A stretch of DNA of 64,000 nt from Corynebacterium comes (GTDB taxonomy: Bacteria; Actinomycetota; Actinomycetes; Mycobacteriales; Mycobacteriaceae). Made by a program: the position numbers and the translations under genes. Shown in pieces: positions 54,918-63,977 of this stretch (position 1 is the stretch's first letter; every line of letters starts with the position of its first letter). The notes beneath the pieces are model-generated. The model ran no database searches and was not told where the DNA came from. It saw only the letters and a program-made list of their open reading frames with translations. The stretch covers positions 2,108,001 to 2,172,000 of the forward strand of contig NZ_CP046453.1 of the NCBI RefSeq assembly GCF_009734405.1. The letters run 5' to 3'.

Positions 54918-56480
54918 ATGACCCACCAGATTGCCCTCGCTTTCGAGGATGGCATCACCCGCTTCGTCGAGTGCGCCGAGGACCAGACTGTCGCCGATGC
55001 CGCCTACCAGGCGCGCATCAACATCCCCTTCGACTGCCGCGACGGTGCCTGCGGCACCTGCAAGTCCTTCTGTGAGTCCGGCGACTACGACGAGGGCGAG
55101 TACATCGAGGACGCGCTCTCCGAGGATGAGGCCGCCGAGGGTTACATCCTCACCTGCCAGACCAAGCCGTACACCGACATGGTCGTCCAAATCGCCACGA
55201 CTTCCGTGCTGGCGAAGACCGGCGCCTCCACCCTCATCGGCACCATCACCGAGCTGGAGCGCCTGTCCGAGTCCACCGTGAAATTCGCCGTGCAGATCGA
55301 GGATCGGGAGACCCTCAACTACCTGCCCGGCCAGTACATGAACATCGCGCCGCCGAACTCGGACTTCCACCGCTCCTACTCCTTCTCCTCCGGGCCGAGC
55401 GAGGACATCGTCACCTTCCTGGTCAAGCTGACCCGTGGCGGGCTGATGTCGGAGTACCTCACCGACACCGCGAAGGTCGGCGACCGCCTCAACCTGACCG
55501 GCCCGATGGGTTCGTTCTTCCTGCGCGATCCGCTCAACCCCATCCTGCTGCTGGCCGGCGGCACCGGTCTGGCCCCGATCACCTCGATCCTGGAGAAGCT
55601 CTCCGAAGACGAGCTTCTCGACGTCCCCGTGCGCCTCATCTACGGCGCCACCTTCGACCACGACCTCGTCGAACTGGAGAAGCTGGAGACCTTCCGCAAC
55701 CGTCTCCCCGACTTCGACTACTTCACCGTCGTGTCCGACCCGGAGTCGAACCACGAGCGCAAGGGCTACGTCACGCAGTACATGGACACCGCGGAGCACC
55801 TGCACAACGGCGAGGCCGACGTGTACCTGTGCGGCCCGCCGCCGATGGTCGAGGCCGTGCGCACCTTCCTCAACGACCAGGAGAACCCGCCGCAGAACTT
55901 CTACTACGAGAAGTTCTCCTCCGCAGCCGGCACCACCGGCGACTCCGCCGTCAGGGCCGACATCTCCACCACGGAGGACTCCGCTGAGGTCACCATCTCC
56001 GCACCGGGCGTGGAGACCGGCCAGGTCCACCGTCTGGACGAGTCCGAGCGCGCCATCTTCGATGCCCGCATGGCCCTCGAGCTGGGTGTGGTCACCCTGG
56101 TCACGGACATCCTCGACGCCGAGGACTTCGTCGAGTTCCGCAGGTTGGCGGACAAGGCGAACGCCTTCATCGAGGGCGAGAAGGTCACCGACGTCGCCGG
56201 CTACGTGGAGGCGAACAACGACTACCACGAGTTCCTCTTCCGCCGTTCCGGCAACGACGCCATGCTCCAGGCCTACAGCACTCTCGAGGTGGCCAAGGTC
56301 ATGGGCCGCGAACTCGAGGACGCCGGCTTCATGCACGGCGACATCGCGCAGGAACACCACGACCTCATCGACGCCCTCGAGGCGAAGGATTTCTCCCGTG
56401 TCCGTGAAGTGTTGAGCGCCCACAACGACCACGCAGTCCGCACCATGGATGAAGCGGTCGCCAAGAAGGCCAACGCATGA
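54918..56480 (+). CDS. benC: Benzoate dioxygenase reductase with C-terminal FCD-like domain
   Basis: Residues 1-95 are a plant-type [2Fe-2S] ferredoxin (Cys40, 45, 48, 80), about 100-200 an FAD domain (HRSYSFSSGP), and about 205-345 an NAD domain (LLAGGTGLAPITSIL, VYLCGPPPMVEAV). It passes electrons from NADH to BenA. The protein does not stop at about 340 as usual but continues to 520. Residues about 371-512 look like the FCD effector domain of GntR regulators (ARMALELG, DYHEFLFRRSGN, EHHDLIDALEAKD), with metal-type His437, His480 and His502 kept and Asn433 at the Asp position. No DNA-binding domain is attached. The stop overlaps benD by 4 bases. Confidence 0.93.
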   Translation: MTHQIALAFEDGITRFVECAEDQTVADAAYQARINIPFDCRDGACGTCKSFCESGDYDEGEYIEDALSEDEAAEGYILTCQTKPYTDMVVQIATTSVLAKTGASTLIGTITELERLSESTVKFAVQIEDRETLNYLPGQYMNIAPPNSDFHRSYSFSSGPSEDIVTFLVKLTRGGLMSEYLTDTAKVGDRLNLTGPMGSFFLRDPLNPILLLAGGTGLAPITSILEKLSEDELLDVPVRLIYGATFDHDLVELEKLETFRNRLPDFDYFTVVSDPESNHERKGYVTQYMDTAEHLHNGEADVYLCGPPPMVEAVRTFLNDQENPPQNFYYEKFSSAAGTTGDSAVRADISTTEDSAEVTISAPGVETGQVHRLDESERAIFDARMALELGVVTLVTDILDAEDFVEFRRLADKANAFIEGEKVTDVAGYVEANNDYHEFLFRRSGNDAMLQAYSTLEVAKVMGRELEDAGFMHGDIAQEHHDLIDALEAKDFSRVREVLSAHNDHAVRTMDEAVAKKANA

Positions 56481-57325
56481 CGGACCAGACCAGGGGTGCC
56501 ATGCCGACCGGTGAGGGAATCTCCGGCCCGCCGGAGTTCTTCACCCCCGACCGCTTCGCCGGGCAGAACGTCCTGATCACCGGTGCCGCACAGGGCATCG
56601 GCGAGGCCGTCGCCCACCGGATCGCCCACGAGAACGGCTCGCTGTTCCTCGTGGACCGCGCCGAGATCGTCCACGAGGTCGCCGCTGAACTCGCCGCCGT
56701 CACGTCCGGGACCGTCGGGTCGGCCACCGCCGACCTGGAAACCTGGGAAGGTGCAGAGGCGATGGTGAAGGCGGGCGTCGAGAAGCTCGGTCACATCGAC
56801 GTCGTCATCAACAACGTCGGCGGCACGATCTGGGCGAAGCCCTTCGAGCACTACACGCCGGAGGAGATCGAGAAGGAGATCCGCCGCTCCCTGTTCACCA
56901 CGTTGTGGTCGGTGCGGGCCGAGCTGCCGGCGCTGATCGACAACGGTGGCGGCACCATCGTCAACGTGTCATCGGTGGCCACCCGCGGCGTCAACCGCGT
57001 GCCCTACGCCGCGGCCAAGGGTGGGGTGAACGCACTGGTCTCCGCGCTGGCGCTGGAGGCGGCCGAGAAGAACGTCCGCGTCGTCGCCACCGCCCCCGGC
57101 GGAACGCTCGCCCCGGCCCGTAAGGTCCAGCGCGGGCCCGGTCCCGAGGGTGAGCGGGAGAAGGAGTGGTACCAGGAGATCGTCGACCAGACGATCGACT
57201 CCTCGCTGCTCAAGCGCTACGGCACCCTGGCCGAGCAGGCCGCCCCGATCGTGTTCCTCGCATCGAGGGAGGCCAGCTACATCACCGGCACCGTTCTCCC
57301 GGTGGCAGGCGGAGACCAGGGCTGA
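56477..57325 (+). CDS. benD: Benzoate diol dehydrogenase
   Basis: A short-chain dehydrogenase of 282 residues that oxidises 1,6-dihydroxycyclohexa-2,4-diene-1-carboxylate with NAD to catechol, releasing CO2. LITGAAQGIGEAVAHRI is the NAD loop, VINNVGG the NNxG motif, NVSSVATRG the Ser strand and YAAAKGGV the YxxxK. The first 25 residues precede the fold and include an in-frame Met; the ATGA overlap with benC supports the longer start. Catechol then goes to CatA. Confidence 0.95.
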   Translation: MTDQTRGAMPTGEGISGPPEFFTPDRFAGQNVLITGAAQGIGEAVAHRIAHENGSLFLVDRAEIVHEVAAELAAVTSGTVGSATADLETWEGAEAMVKAGVEKLGHIDVVINNVGGTIWAKPFEHYTPEEIEKEIRRSLFTTLWSVRAELPALIDNGGGTIVNVSSVATRGVNRVPYAAAKGGVNALVSALALEAAEKNVRVVATAPGGTLAPARKVQRGPGPEGEREKEWYQEIVDQTIDSSLLKRYGTLAEQAAPIVFLASREASYITGTVLPVAGGDQG

Positions 57326-57346
57326 CCATGAAGGACAGGTGTTAGC

Positions 57347-60019
57347 GTGGGAGGCGTGTACTCCTCCCACAACTTCGGCTCCCAGCAGACCTCCGGCAAG
57401 ATCCTGCGCACGATGATCGCGAAGGTCACCGATCTGGAGCCGGGCGGCGGACTGCTGTTCCTCGTCACCGGCCCGGTGGGTTCCGGTAAGTCCTCCCTGG
57501 TCAGGGAGATCGCCCGGTCCCTGCCGGGCTGGTCCGGGATCATGGTCTCGGCGTTGTCGTGGCAGTCGGAGACCGAGGGCGGGCTCATCGAACACATCCT
57601 CGACCGCGCCGGCCATGAGGGCACCCTCACCGAGCTCGTCGACAGGGAGGGCGCCCGCACCGCGATCGTCATCGATGACGCCCACTGGGCCGACGTGACG
57701 TCGTTGCGCACCCTCGTCGAGTCCTCCCGCCGCCTGCGGCAGGGTCGTCTCGCGGTCATCATGACCGCCTCCGACAAGGACGACGCCTCCGACGACCTGC
57801 CCATGTCCCGTCTCCGCGAGCTGGCGGACCACGCCGTCACCCTCGCGCCCCTTGACGTCGAGGACGTCGCCGCGCTGGCGCTGTCGAGCATCGGCGCACA
57901 CCTGTCCCCCCTCGCGGCCGCGGAGCTGCGCGACCTCACCGGTGGCCGGCCGGGCCGCATCCAGGACGTCCTGCAGGCCGCGCCCGCCGATCACTGGCGG
58001 CTGTCCAACCCGCAGATCCCCATCCCCAAACCGTGGCGCGCCGCCCTCGCACGCCGCACCCGCGACCTCGACGCGGGCGTCGGCGCGGTGCTCGCTGCCG
58101 TGGCGATCCTGCCGGGCACCGGTACCGGCAGTCCGGGCCTGGTCCGTTTCCTCGCCGACGATCTGGACGGCTCGCTTGTCGACGCCGCCGTCACCGCCGA
58201 CCTCCTCGAACTTCTGCCGAACTCCGGCGACCCGGTACTCCAGTTCACCCACCCCACCGACCGTGCCGTCATCCGAGCCACCACCGGCCCGTCCCAGGTC
58301 ACCCGCCTGCACCGCCGGGCGGCCCAGTACCACCGCGCCTCCCAGAACATCGACGCGGCCCTCATCCATGAGGCCCTGGGTATCGAGGGCACCGACGACG
58401 AGACCGCCCGCCAGCTCGCCGAGCGGGGCGAGCAGCTCGGCGCCGCCGGCAAGTGGCTCGACGCCGCCGACGCCTTCACCCTCGCCGCGAAGGTCGCCTC
58501 CCACCCGGACGTCTCCCACGACCAGCACCTCAACTCCATCGAGGCGCTCATCGCCGCCGCAGACATCCCCCGCGCCCGCCTCCACGCCGGCGCCATGTCA
58601 CGGGTCGTCCGCGACGTGAAGGTTGACTCCATGCGCAGCTACCTCGCACTCCACGAGGGCCGCCGTTCCGAGTCCGTCAGTCTCATCGACCGCGCCTGGG
58701 ACACCCTGGAGGAGACCCGTTCCACCGACGCCGCCATGCGTACCCGTGTCGCATCGCGCAAGGTGCTGGTCCACCTGGCCAACTGGGACGTCTCCAAGGT
58801 GGACGAGTGGGCGAAGATCACCGATGACTGGGCGCCCGAGACCTCCCCCACCCGTATCGAGGCCCAGTACATCTCGATGATCGGCCGCAGCGCCCTGACC
58901 GGCTCCATCCCCCCGGACATCCCACTGCCCGGCGAGACACCCACCCTGGCGCAGCGCCGCAACATGGCCGCCGGGTGGATCCACCTGGTCCACGACGACC
59001 CCGTCGCCGCACGTCGCTACCTCCAGTTCAACCCCGGCGGCGAGGGCTCCGAGCGCATCAGCCTCTGGATGGACGGCTGGCTCGCCCGCACCCTGTTCGT
59101 CCTCGGCGAGTACCGCGAGGCCGAGCGGACCGTGGAACGCGGCCTGGCACGGGCGGAGCGCTTCGGCATCCGCTTCCTCGAGCCCATCCTCCTGTGGACC
59201 GGAGCGCAGATCGCGGGCTACAAGGGCGACCGCGAACTGTCCCGCTCCTACATCAACCGGCTCACCCTGAGCCACGACGCCTTCGCCATCCAGCGCATCC
59301 CCTCGGCGATGTGCCGCATGTTCGTCGGTGGCATCGAAGGTGACGTCTCGAGTATGAATCGCGCCGGTGAGGCCCTCGTGGCCATCGGCCGGGAGACCGA
59401 CATCTCCCAGCCCGGATTCTGGCCCTGGGAGGATGTCTGGGCCCAGCACCTCGTCCTCACGGGGCGCATCGAGGAGGCCGATGCCGTCACCACCGCCGCC
59501 GAGGAGCGCGCCGCCGAGTCCGGCATCGGATCGCTGCAGGCCAAGCTCGCTGTGCCCCGGGCGGGCATCCTCATGCAGCGCGGTGACATCGAGGGCGGCA
59601 TCCGCCGATTCGAGGAGGCCATCGAGCTCATCGAGACCCTCACCATGCCCTCCTACCAGGCCCGCGTGCTCTACGAGTACGGACGCGTGCTGCGCCGACT
59701 CGGACGCCGCCGACAGGCGGACGACATCTTCGTCCGCGCCGGCGACGTCTTCGCCGCGATGGGGGCGACCGAGTTCGTCAACCGCTGCAACCGCGAACGA
59801 CGCGCCGGCGGTCTGGGCACCCGCACCACAGGTGCCGGTGGACTGACCCCGCAGGAGGAGGAGATCGCGAAGCTCGTCGCCGAGGGCGCGACCAACCGCG
59901 AGGTCGCCCGCGAACTGTTCCTGTCCTCCAAAACGGTCGAATACCACCTCACCCGCGTCTACCGGAAGCTCGGCGTGCGGACCCGGAACGAGCTGCCCCG
60001 GGTGCTCGCCGAACTCTAG
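57347..60019 (+). CDS. benR: LAL-type LuxR regulator of benzoate genes
   Basis: An 890-residue LAL regulator, last gene of the ben operon (21 bp after benD). It has an intact Walker A, GPVGSGKSS (42-50), and Walker B, VIDDAHWAD (108-116), a long helical repeat region, and a LuxR helix-turn-helix at the C-terminus (about 826-887; NREVARELFLSSKTVEYHLT). The C-terminal half is clearly paralogous to the PcaO-like protein (both share FWPWEDV and TMPSYQAR/PMPAYEAR-type segments). C. glutamicum has a LuxR-type benR at the same place. GTG at 57347 is chosen as start; GTG three codons on is an alternative. Confidence 0.9.
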   Translation: MGGVYSSHNFGSQQTSGKILRTMIAKVTDLEPGGGLLFLVTGPVGSGKSSLVREIARSLPGWSGIMVSALSWQSETEGGLIEHILDRAGHEGTLTELVDREGARTAIVIDDAHWADVTSLRTLVESSRRLRQGRLAVIMTASDKDDASDDLPMSRLRELADHAVTLAPLDVEDVAALALSSIGAHLSPLAAAELRDLTGGRPGRIQDVLQAAPADHWRLSNPQIPIPKPWRAALARRTRDLDAGVGAVLAAVAILPGTGTGSPGLVRFLADDLDGSLVDAAVTADLLELLPNSGDPVLQFTHPTDRAVIRATTGPSQVTRLHRRAAQYHRASQNIDAALIHEALGIEGTDDETARQLAERGEQLGAAGKWLDAADAFTLAAKVASHPDVSHDQHLNSIEALIAAADIPRARLHAGAMSRVVRDVKVDSMRSYLALHEGRRSESVSLIDRAWDTLEETRSTDAAMRTRVASRKVLVHLANWDVSKVDEWAKITDDWAPETSPTRIEAQYISMIGRSALTGSIPPDIPLPGETPTLAQRRNMAAGWIHLVHDDPVAARRYLQFNPGGEGSERISLWMDGWLARTLFVLGEYREAERTVERGLARAERFGIRFLEPILLWTGAQIAGYKGDRELSRSYINRLTLSHDAFAIQRIPSAMCRMFVGGIEGDVSSMNRAGEALVAIGRETDISQPGFWPWEDVWAQHLVLTGRIEEADAVTTAAEERAAESGIGSLQAKLAVPRAGILMQRGDIEGGIRRFEEAIELIETLTMPSYQARVLYEYGRVLRRLGRRRQADDIFVRAGDVFAAMGATEFVNRCNRERRAGGLGTRTTGAGGLTPQEEEIAKLVAEGATNREVARELFLSSKTVEYHLTRVYRKLGVRTRNELPRVLAEL

Positions 60020-60128
60020 GTCGGTTCCCGACGCCCCCGGTCCGGTTCGTTCCCCCCTAAGCCCCGGCAACGGACCCACGGGGCCCCTCAGGGGGGATCG
60101 GAGTGGAAACCCACCCGGAAGACACGGA

Positions 60129-60166
60129 AGAGGGGCCCGACCGGAAAATCCCGGTCGGGCCCCTCT
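60129..60166. terminator. Hairpin between benR and clpP2
   Basis: AGAGGGGCCCGACCGG (60129-60144) and CCGGTCGGGCCCCTCT (60151-60166) form a perfect 16-bp stem around AAAATC, 16 bp from the clpP2 stop and 110 bp past benR. It is symmetric and could stop transcription from both sides. Confidence 0.8.
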
Positions 60167-60182
60167 CACGCAAGTGGAGAAT

Positions 60183-60809
60183 TTAGCCGTTGAGCTTGCG
60201 GTAGTCAAAGACCGTGTCGATGATGCCGTACTCCTTGGCTTCCGCGGCGGTGAGGATCTTGTCGCGGTCGGTGTCGATGCGGACCTGCTCCGCGGTCCTG
60301 CCGGTGTGGCGCGACAGGGTCTGCTCCATGAGGCGGCGCATGCGCTCGATCTCGGCGGCCTGGATCTCCAGGTCGGACACCTGGCCCTGGGTGCCCTGGG
60401 TGGAGGGCTGGTGAATGAGCACGCGCGCGTTCGGCAGTGCAGCACGCTTGCCCGGGGCGCCGGCGGCAAGCAGAACCGCGGCAGCGGAGGCCGCCTGTCC
60501 GAGACAGACGGTCTGGACGTCCGGACGGACGTACTGCATCGTGTCGTAGATCGCCATCAGCGCGGTGAAGGAACCACCGGGGCTGTTGATGTACATGGTG
60601 ATGTCGCGGTCCGGGTCAAGGCCCTCGAGCACCAGCAGCTGCGCCATGATGTCGTTGGCCGAGGTGTCGTCGACCTGGGTGCCCAGGAAGATGATGCGCT
60701 CCTCGAAGAGCTTCGCGTACGGGTTGGTCTCCTTGGTTCCGTAAGCGGACTGCTCGATGAAGCTGGGCAGGACGTAACGCATCTGGGGCATCTGGAATCC
60801 GTTGTTCAT
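60183..60809 (-). CDS. clpP2: ATP-dependent Clp protease proteolytic subunit 2
   Basis: A serine peptidase of 208 residues with triad Ser108 (GQAASAAAV), His133 (LIHQPSTQ) and an Asp in [29 protein letters not shown] at the start is typical of corynebacterial ClpP2; ATG at 60809 is preferred over the in-frame GTG five codons upstream because a purine-rich GAGGAAAG site precedes it. It follows clpP1 after 21 bp. In actinobacteria ClpP1 and ClpP2 form a mixed, essential double ring driven by ClpX or ClpC. Confidence 0.96.
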   Translation of the reverse strand: MNNGFQMPQMRYVLPSFIEQSAYGTKETNPYAKLFEERIIFLGTQVDDTSANDIMAQLLVLEGLDPDRDITMYINSPGGSFTALMAIYDTMQYVRPDVQTVCLGQAASAAAVLLAAGAPGKRAALPNARVLIHQPSTQGTQGQVSDLEIQAAEIERMRRLMEQTLSRHTGRTAEQVRIDTDRDKILTAAEAKEYGIIDTVFDYRKLNG

Positions 60810-60830
60810 TTCTTCTTTCCTCACAATTCC

Positions 60831-61430
60831 CTAGTTGCTGATCGGGCCCTCGGCGTGGCTGATCACGTGGTCAACGAGGCCGTATTCCTTGGCCTGCTCG
60901 GCGGTGAACCAACGGTCACGATCGGAGTCCCGGGTGATCTGCTCGAAGGTCTGGCCGGTGTGCTCGGCGATCAGCTCGGCCATCTCACGCTTGGTCTGGG
61001 CGAACTGCTCGGCCTGGATGGCGATGTCCGCCGCGGTACCGCCGACACCGGCGGAGGGCTGGTGCATCATGATCCGGGCGTGCGGCAGGGCGTAACGCTT
61101 GCCCTTCGTACCGCCGGAGAGCAGGAACTGGCCCATGGAGGCAGCCAGGCCCATGCCGTAGGTGGCGATGTCGCACGGGGAGTACTTCATCGTGTCGTAG
61201 ATCGCCATGCCGGCGGTCACGGAGCCGCCGGGGGAGTTGATGTACAGCGAGATGTCACGGTTGGGGTCCTCGGCGGACAGCAGCAGGATCTGGGCACAGA
61301 TCTTGTTCGCGATCTCATCATCGACCTGCTGGCCGAGGAAGACGATGCGTTCACGCAGCAGTCGCTCGTACACCGAGTCGCCGAGGTTCATGCCCGCCCC
61401 CGGGGACGTCATCCGGATCTGATCAGTCAT
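60831..61430 (-). CDS. clpP1: ATP-dependent Clp protease proteolytic subunit 1
   Basis: The partner peptidase, 199 residues, with Ser98 (GLAASMGQF), His123 (IMMHQPSAG) and Asp172 (DSDRDRWF). The ATG at 61430 has AGGAG ten bases upstream; a TTG three codons before it would overlap that site. It heads the clpP1-clpP2 operon and its promoter region has a ClgR-type box. Confidence 0.96.
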   Translation of the reverse strand: MTDQIRMTSPGAGMNLGDSVYERLLRERIVFLGQQVDDEIANKICAQILLLSAEDPNRDISLYINSPGGSVTAGMAIYDTMKYSPCDIATYGMGLAASMGQFLLSGGTKGKRYALPHARIMMHQPSAGVGGTAADIAIQAEQFAQTKREMAELIAEHTGQTFEQITRDSDRDRWFTAEQAKEYGLVDHVISHAEGPISN

Positions 61431-61508
61431 GTCAGTCAAACTCCTGATTCTGAAAATTGTCGATGCTCCCCAGAGTACTAGCGGTCCTCCCCGAATCGCC
61501 CCTCTGTT

Positions 61509-61519
61509 CGCTCACAGCG
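61509..61519 (-). promoter_or_regulatory. ClgR-type box upstream of clpP1
   Basis: CGCTCACAGCG has the CGC-N5-GCG form of ClgR operators, the known activator of clpP1P2 in corynebacteria, and lies about 80 bp upstream of the clpP1 start codon. Confidence 0.6.
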
Positions 61520-61606
61520 TGCCCGTGCTTCTCGACGCCGCCCCTTTCCCGCTGCCGTCGATACAATGGCGAATGTATATCCCCTGTACACGAAGGAGAA
61601 GTCCCC

Positions 61607-62557
61607 ATGAAGGCATGGCAGTTCACCAACACCCACGAACCGCTCGTTCTGAATGAAGTCCCTGAGCCCGTCGCCGGCGAAGGCGAGGTCGTCCTGGAGA
61701 TCAAGGCCGCCGGACTGTGCCACTCCGACGTCGGCCTGCTCGAGGATGAGGGTTGGTTGAGCCTGCTGGCCAAGCGCCCCATCACCATCGGCCACGAGAA
61801 CGCCGGCGTCGTCGCCGAGGTCGGCCCCGGTGTCACCGGCTTCAAGGTCGGCGACCGCGTGGGCGTCTGCCCGACCGCCGATGGCGTCGGCGCCCCCGGC
61901 TACGCCTTCGACGGCGGCTTCGCCCCGAAGATGGCGGTCGACGCCCGTGCACTGGTTCCACTTCCCGACGAAGTGGACTTCGTCAACGGTGCCGCGGCCA
62001 CGGACGCAGGCATGACCTCCTACCACGCGATCATCACGGAGGGCGGGGTCAAGGAGGGTGACACCGTCGGTGTCATCGGTCTCGGCGGCCTGGGCCAGCT
62101 CGGCGCTGTCGCCGGCATCCTCGCCGGCGCGGACGTCTACGTCGCGGAGATCAACGAGAAGGTCTGGCCGCTGGCCAGGCAGCTCGGCGTCAAGGACGTC
62201 CGCACGTCGATCAAGGACTTCGAGGGCGTGGAGTTCGACGTCATCGTCGACTACGCCGGCTTCGGCGTCACCACGGCGGACGCCATCGAGATGGTGCGCC
62301 CCGGCGGCACCGTCGTCCAGGTGGGCATGGGTCGCCTCGAGGCCACCATCAACACCCGCACGCTCATCACCCGTAGTGTCACGCTCAAGGGCTCGGTCGG
62401 CGGCACCAAGGAAGACGTTGCCGGCGTCTACGAGAACATGGCGTCGGGCAGGATGAAGCCGCAGATCACCACCATCTCCTTCGACGAGATCCCGGCGGGT
62501 CTGGAGAAGCTGGAGAAGGGCGAGATCGTGGGACGCCTGGTCGCCTCCTACGAATAA
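61607..62557 (+). CDS. Zinc-type alcohol dehydrogenase lacking the structural zinc lobe
   Basis: A 316-residue medium-chain dehydrogenase. Catalytic zinc positions are present: Cys38 (GLCHSDVG) and His63-Glu64 (GHENAG), and the NAD loop is VIGLGGLGQLG. The four-Cys structural zinc loop expected about residue 90 is missing; GVCPTADGVGAPGYAFDGGF takes its place and the protein is about 25 residues short of family length. AAGGAG stands eight bases before the ATG. TGTA-N9-TACA (61574-61590) upstream may be an operator. Substrate unknown; it is monocistronic, between clpP1 and tig, and ends in a shared terminator. Confidence 0.88.
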   Translation: MKAWQFTNTHEPLVLNEVPEPVAGEGEVVLEIKAAGLCHSDVGLLEDEGWLSLLAKRPITIGHENAGVVAEVGPGVTGFKVGDRVGVCPTADGVGAPGYAFDGGFAPKMAVDARALVPLPDEVDFVNGAAATDAGMTSYHAIITEGGVKEGDTVGVIGLGGLGQLGAVAGILAGADVYVAEINEKVWPLARQLGVKDVRTSIKDFEGVEFDVIVDYAGFGVTTADAIEMVRPGGTVVQVGMGRLEATINTRTLITRSVTLKGSVGGTKEDVAGVYENMASGRMKPQITTISFDEIPAGLEKLEKGEIVGRLVASYE

Positions 62558-62571
62558 CCAGAAAACGCGTG

Positions 62572-62602
62572 ACGCCCCGACCAGATGAACTGGTCGGGGC
62601 GT
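62572..62602. terminator. Bidirectional terminator between alcohol dehydrogenase and tig
   Basis: ACGCCCCGACCAG (62572-62584) and CTGGTCGGGGCGT (62590-62602) pair fully around ATGAA. On the minus strand the sequence CACGCGTTTTC follows, giving a T-run for tig; on the plus strand TAAACG follows. Confidence 0.88.
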
Positions 62603-62621
62603 TAAACGTGTGCGTTGAGGA

Positions 62622-63977
62622 CTACTCCTCGGACTCGCCCTCAGCCTCGGCGGCCTCTTCCTCACCGAAGTACTGGGCCGGGTCGACGTCGTTGCCGGCA
62701 TCGTCCTTGACGGTCACGCGGCAGATGGCGGCGGCGAGTGCCTTGCCACGGCGGACGTCAGCGAACAGGTTCGCGATCTGGCCGGACTGCTGCAGCTGGC
62801 CGATGAACTGGTTCGGGTCCATGCCGTAGGACTGCGCGGTGAACAGGATGTGGTCGGTGAGCTCCTGCTGGGAGACCTCCGGATCCTCCTGCTCGGAGAG
62901 GGTGTCCAGGAACAGCTGGGTGCGGACGGCTTCCTCGGAGTCCTTGCGGGACTGGGCGTCGAACTCCTCGCGGGTCAGACCCTGGGACGCCAGGACCTTC
63001 TCCAGCGCGCCCTCATCGTGGGCCATCTGGCCGAGGAGCTGGTGGAGCTGCTGGTGGACCTGCTCGTCGACGATGGACTCCGGCAGGGCGAATTCCGTCT
63101 TGGCCAGGGCGGCCTTGAGAACCTCGTCACGGATGGCGGCGGCCTGCTCGCCCTTCTTGGCTTCCTCGACCTGTGCCTTGGCTGCCTCGCGAAGCTCCTC
63201 GGCAGTGTCGAACTCGGAGGCGAGCTGGGCGAACTCGTCGTCGAACTCCGGAAGCTTGCGCTCCTTGGTCTGCTTGACGTGGACGGAGACGACAGCCTCC
63301 TTGTCCTTGTGCTCACCGGCGACGATCGTGGTGGTGAACTCGCTGTCCTCATCGGTCTTCAGGCCGCGCAGCGCGGTGTCCAGGCCGTCGATCAGGTCAC
63401 CCTGGCCGACCTCGTAGGACAGGCCCTCGGTGCTGGCCTCGTCGACGATCTCGCCGTCGACGGTGGCCTTAAGGTCGATGACGGCGAAGTCGCCGGTCTT
63501 CAGCTTGCGCTTGGTGTCCTTGAGCTCACCGAAGCGGGCGCGGAGACGATCGATCTCCTCCTCCACGGCGGCGTCGTCGACCTCGATGGCCGGGACGGTG
63601 ACCTCGATGCCGGAGAAGTCCGGAACCTCGATCTCGGGGCGAACGTCGACCTCGGCGGTGAACTCGACGAACTCGTTGTCCTCGATCTTGGTGATGTCGA
63701 CGCTCGGCTGACCGATGGCGACCAGCTCGTTCTCCTCGATGACCTGCTGGTAGCGGGAGGGCAGCATGTCGTTGACGACCTGCTCCAGGATCGGACCGCG
63801 GCCGTAGCGGGCGTCGATGAGCTGGCGGGGAGCCTTGCCCTTACGGAAACCCGGGATGGACACCTGCTGCGCAAGCGCCGAGTAGGCCTGGTCAATCTCG
63901 GTCTTCAGTTCCTCGAAGGGAACGTTGACGGTGAGCTTCACACGGGTGTCGCTCAGCTTCTCGACGGAACTCTTCAC
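62622..63977 (-). CDS. tig: Trigger factor
   Basis: Ribosome-bound chaperone with peptidyl-prolyl isomerase activity, 451 residues. The N-terminal ribosome-binding domain shows [19 protein letters not shown] (the GFRxGKxP loop), then the FKBP-type domain (about 160-240; [26 protein letters not shown]) and the helical C-terminal domain with an acidic tail ending EAEGESEE. The GTG at 63977 has AGGAG eight bases upstream and gives the usual [15 protein letters not shown] start, so the longer open frame is not used. The promoter lies outside the window. Confidence 0.97.
   Translation of the reverse strand: MKSSVEKLSDTRVKLTVNVPFEELKTEIDQAYSALAQQVSIPGFRKGKAPRQLIDARYGRGPILEQVVNDMLPSRYQQVIEENELVAIGQPSVDITKIEDNEFVEFTAEVDVRPEIEVPDFSGIEVTVPAIEVDDAAVEEEIDRLRARFGELKDTKRKLKTGDFAVIDLKATVDGEIVDEASTEGLSYEVGQGDLIDGLDTALRGLKTDEDSEFTTTIVAGEHKDKEAVVSVHVKQTKERKLPEFDDEFAQLASEFDTAEELREAAKAQVEEAKKGEQAAAIRDEVLKAALAKTEFALPESIVDEQVHQQLHQLLGQMAHDEGALEKVLASQGLTREEFDAQSRKDSEEAVRTQLFLDTLSEQEDPEVSQQELTDHILFTAQSYGMDPNQFIGQLQQSGQIANLFADVRRGKALAAAICRVTVKDDAGNDVDPAQYFGEEEAAEAEGESEE

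Noticed and set aside
54372..56432. A 686-codon minus-strand open frame opposite benB and benC
   Set aside because: Antisense to genes with unmistakable redox motifs; composition is that of a mirrored reading frame.
60020..60182. Small RNA or gene between benR and clpP2
   Set aside because: Only the shared terminator hairpin and GC-rich sequence are visible; no promoter with a convincing RNA structure was found.
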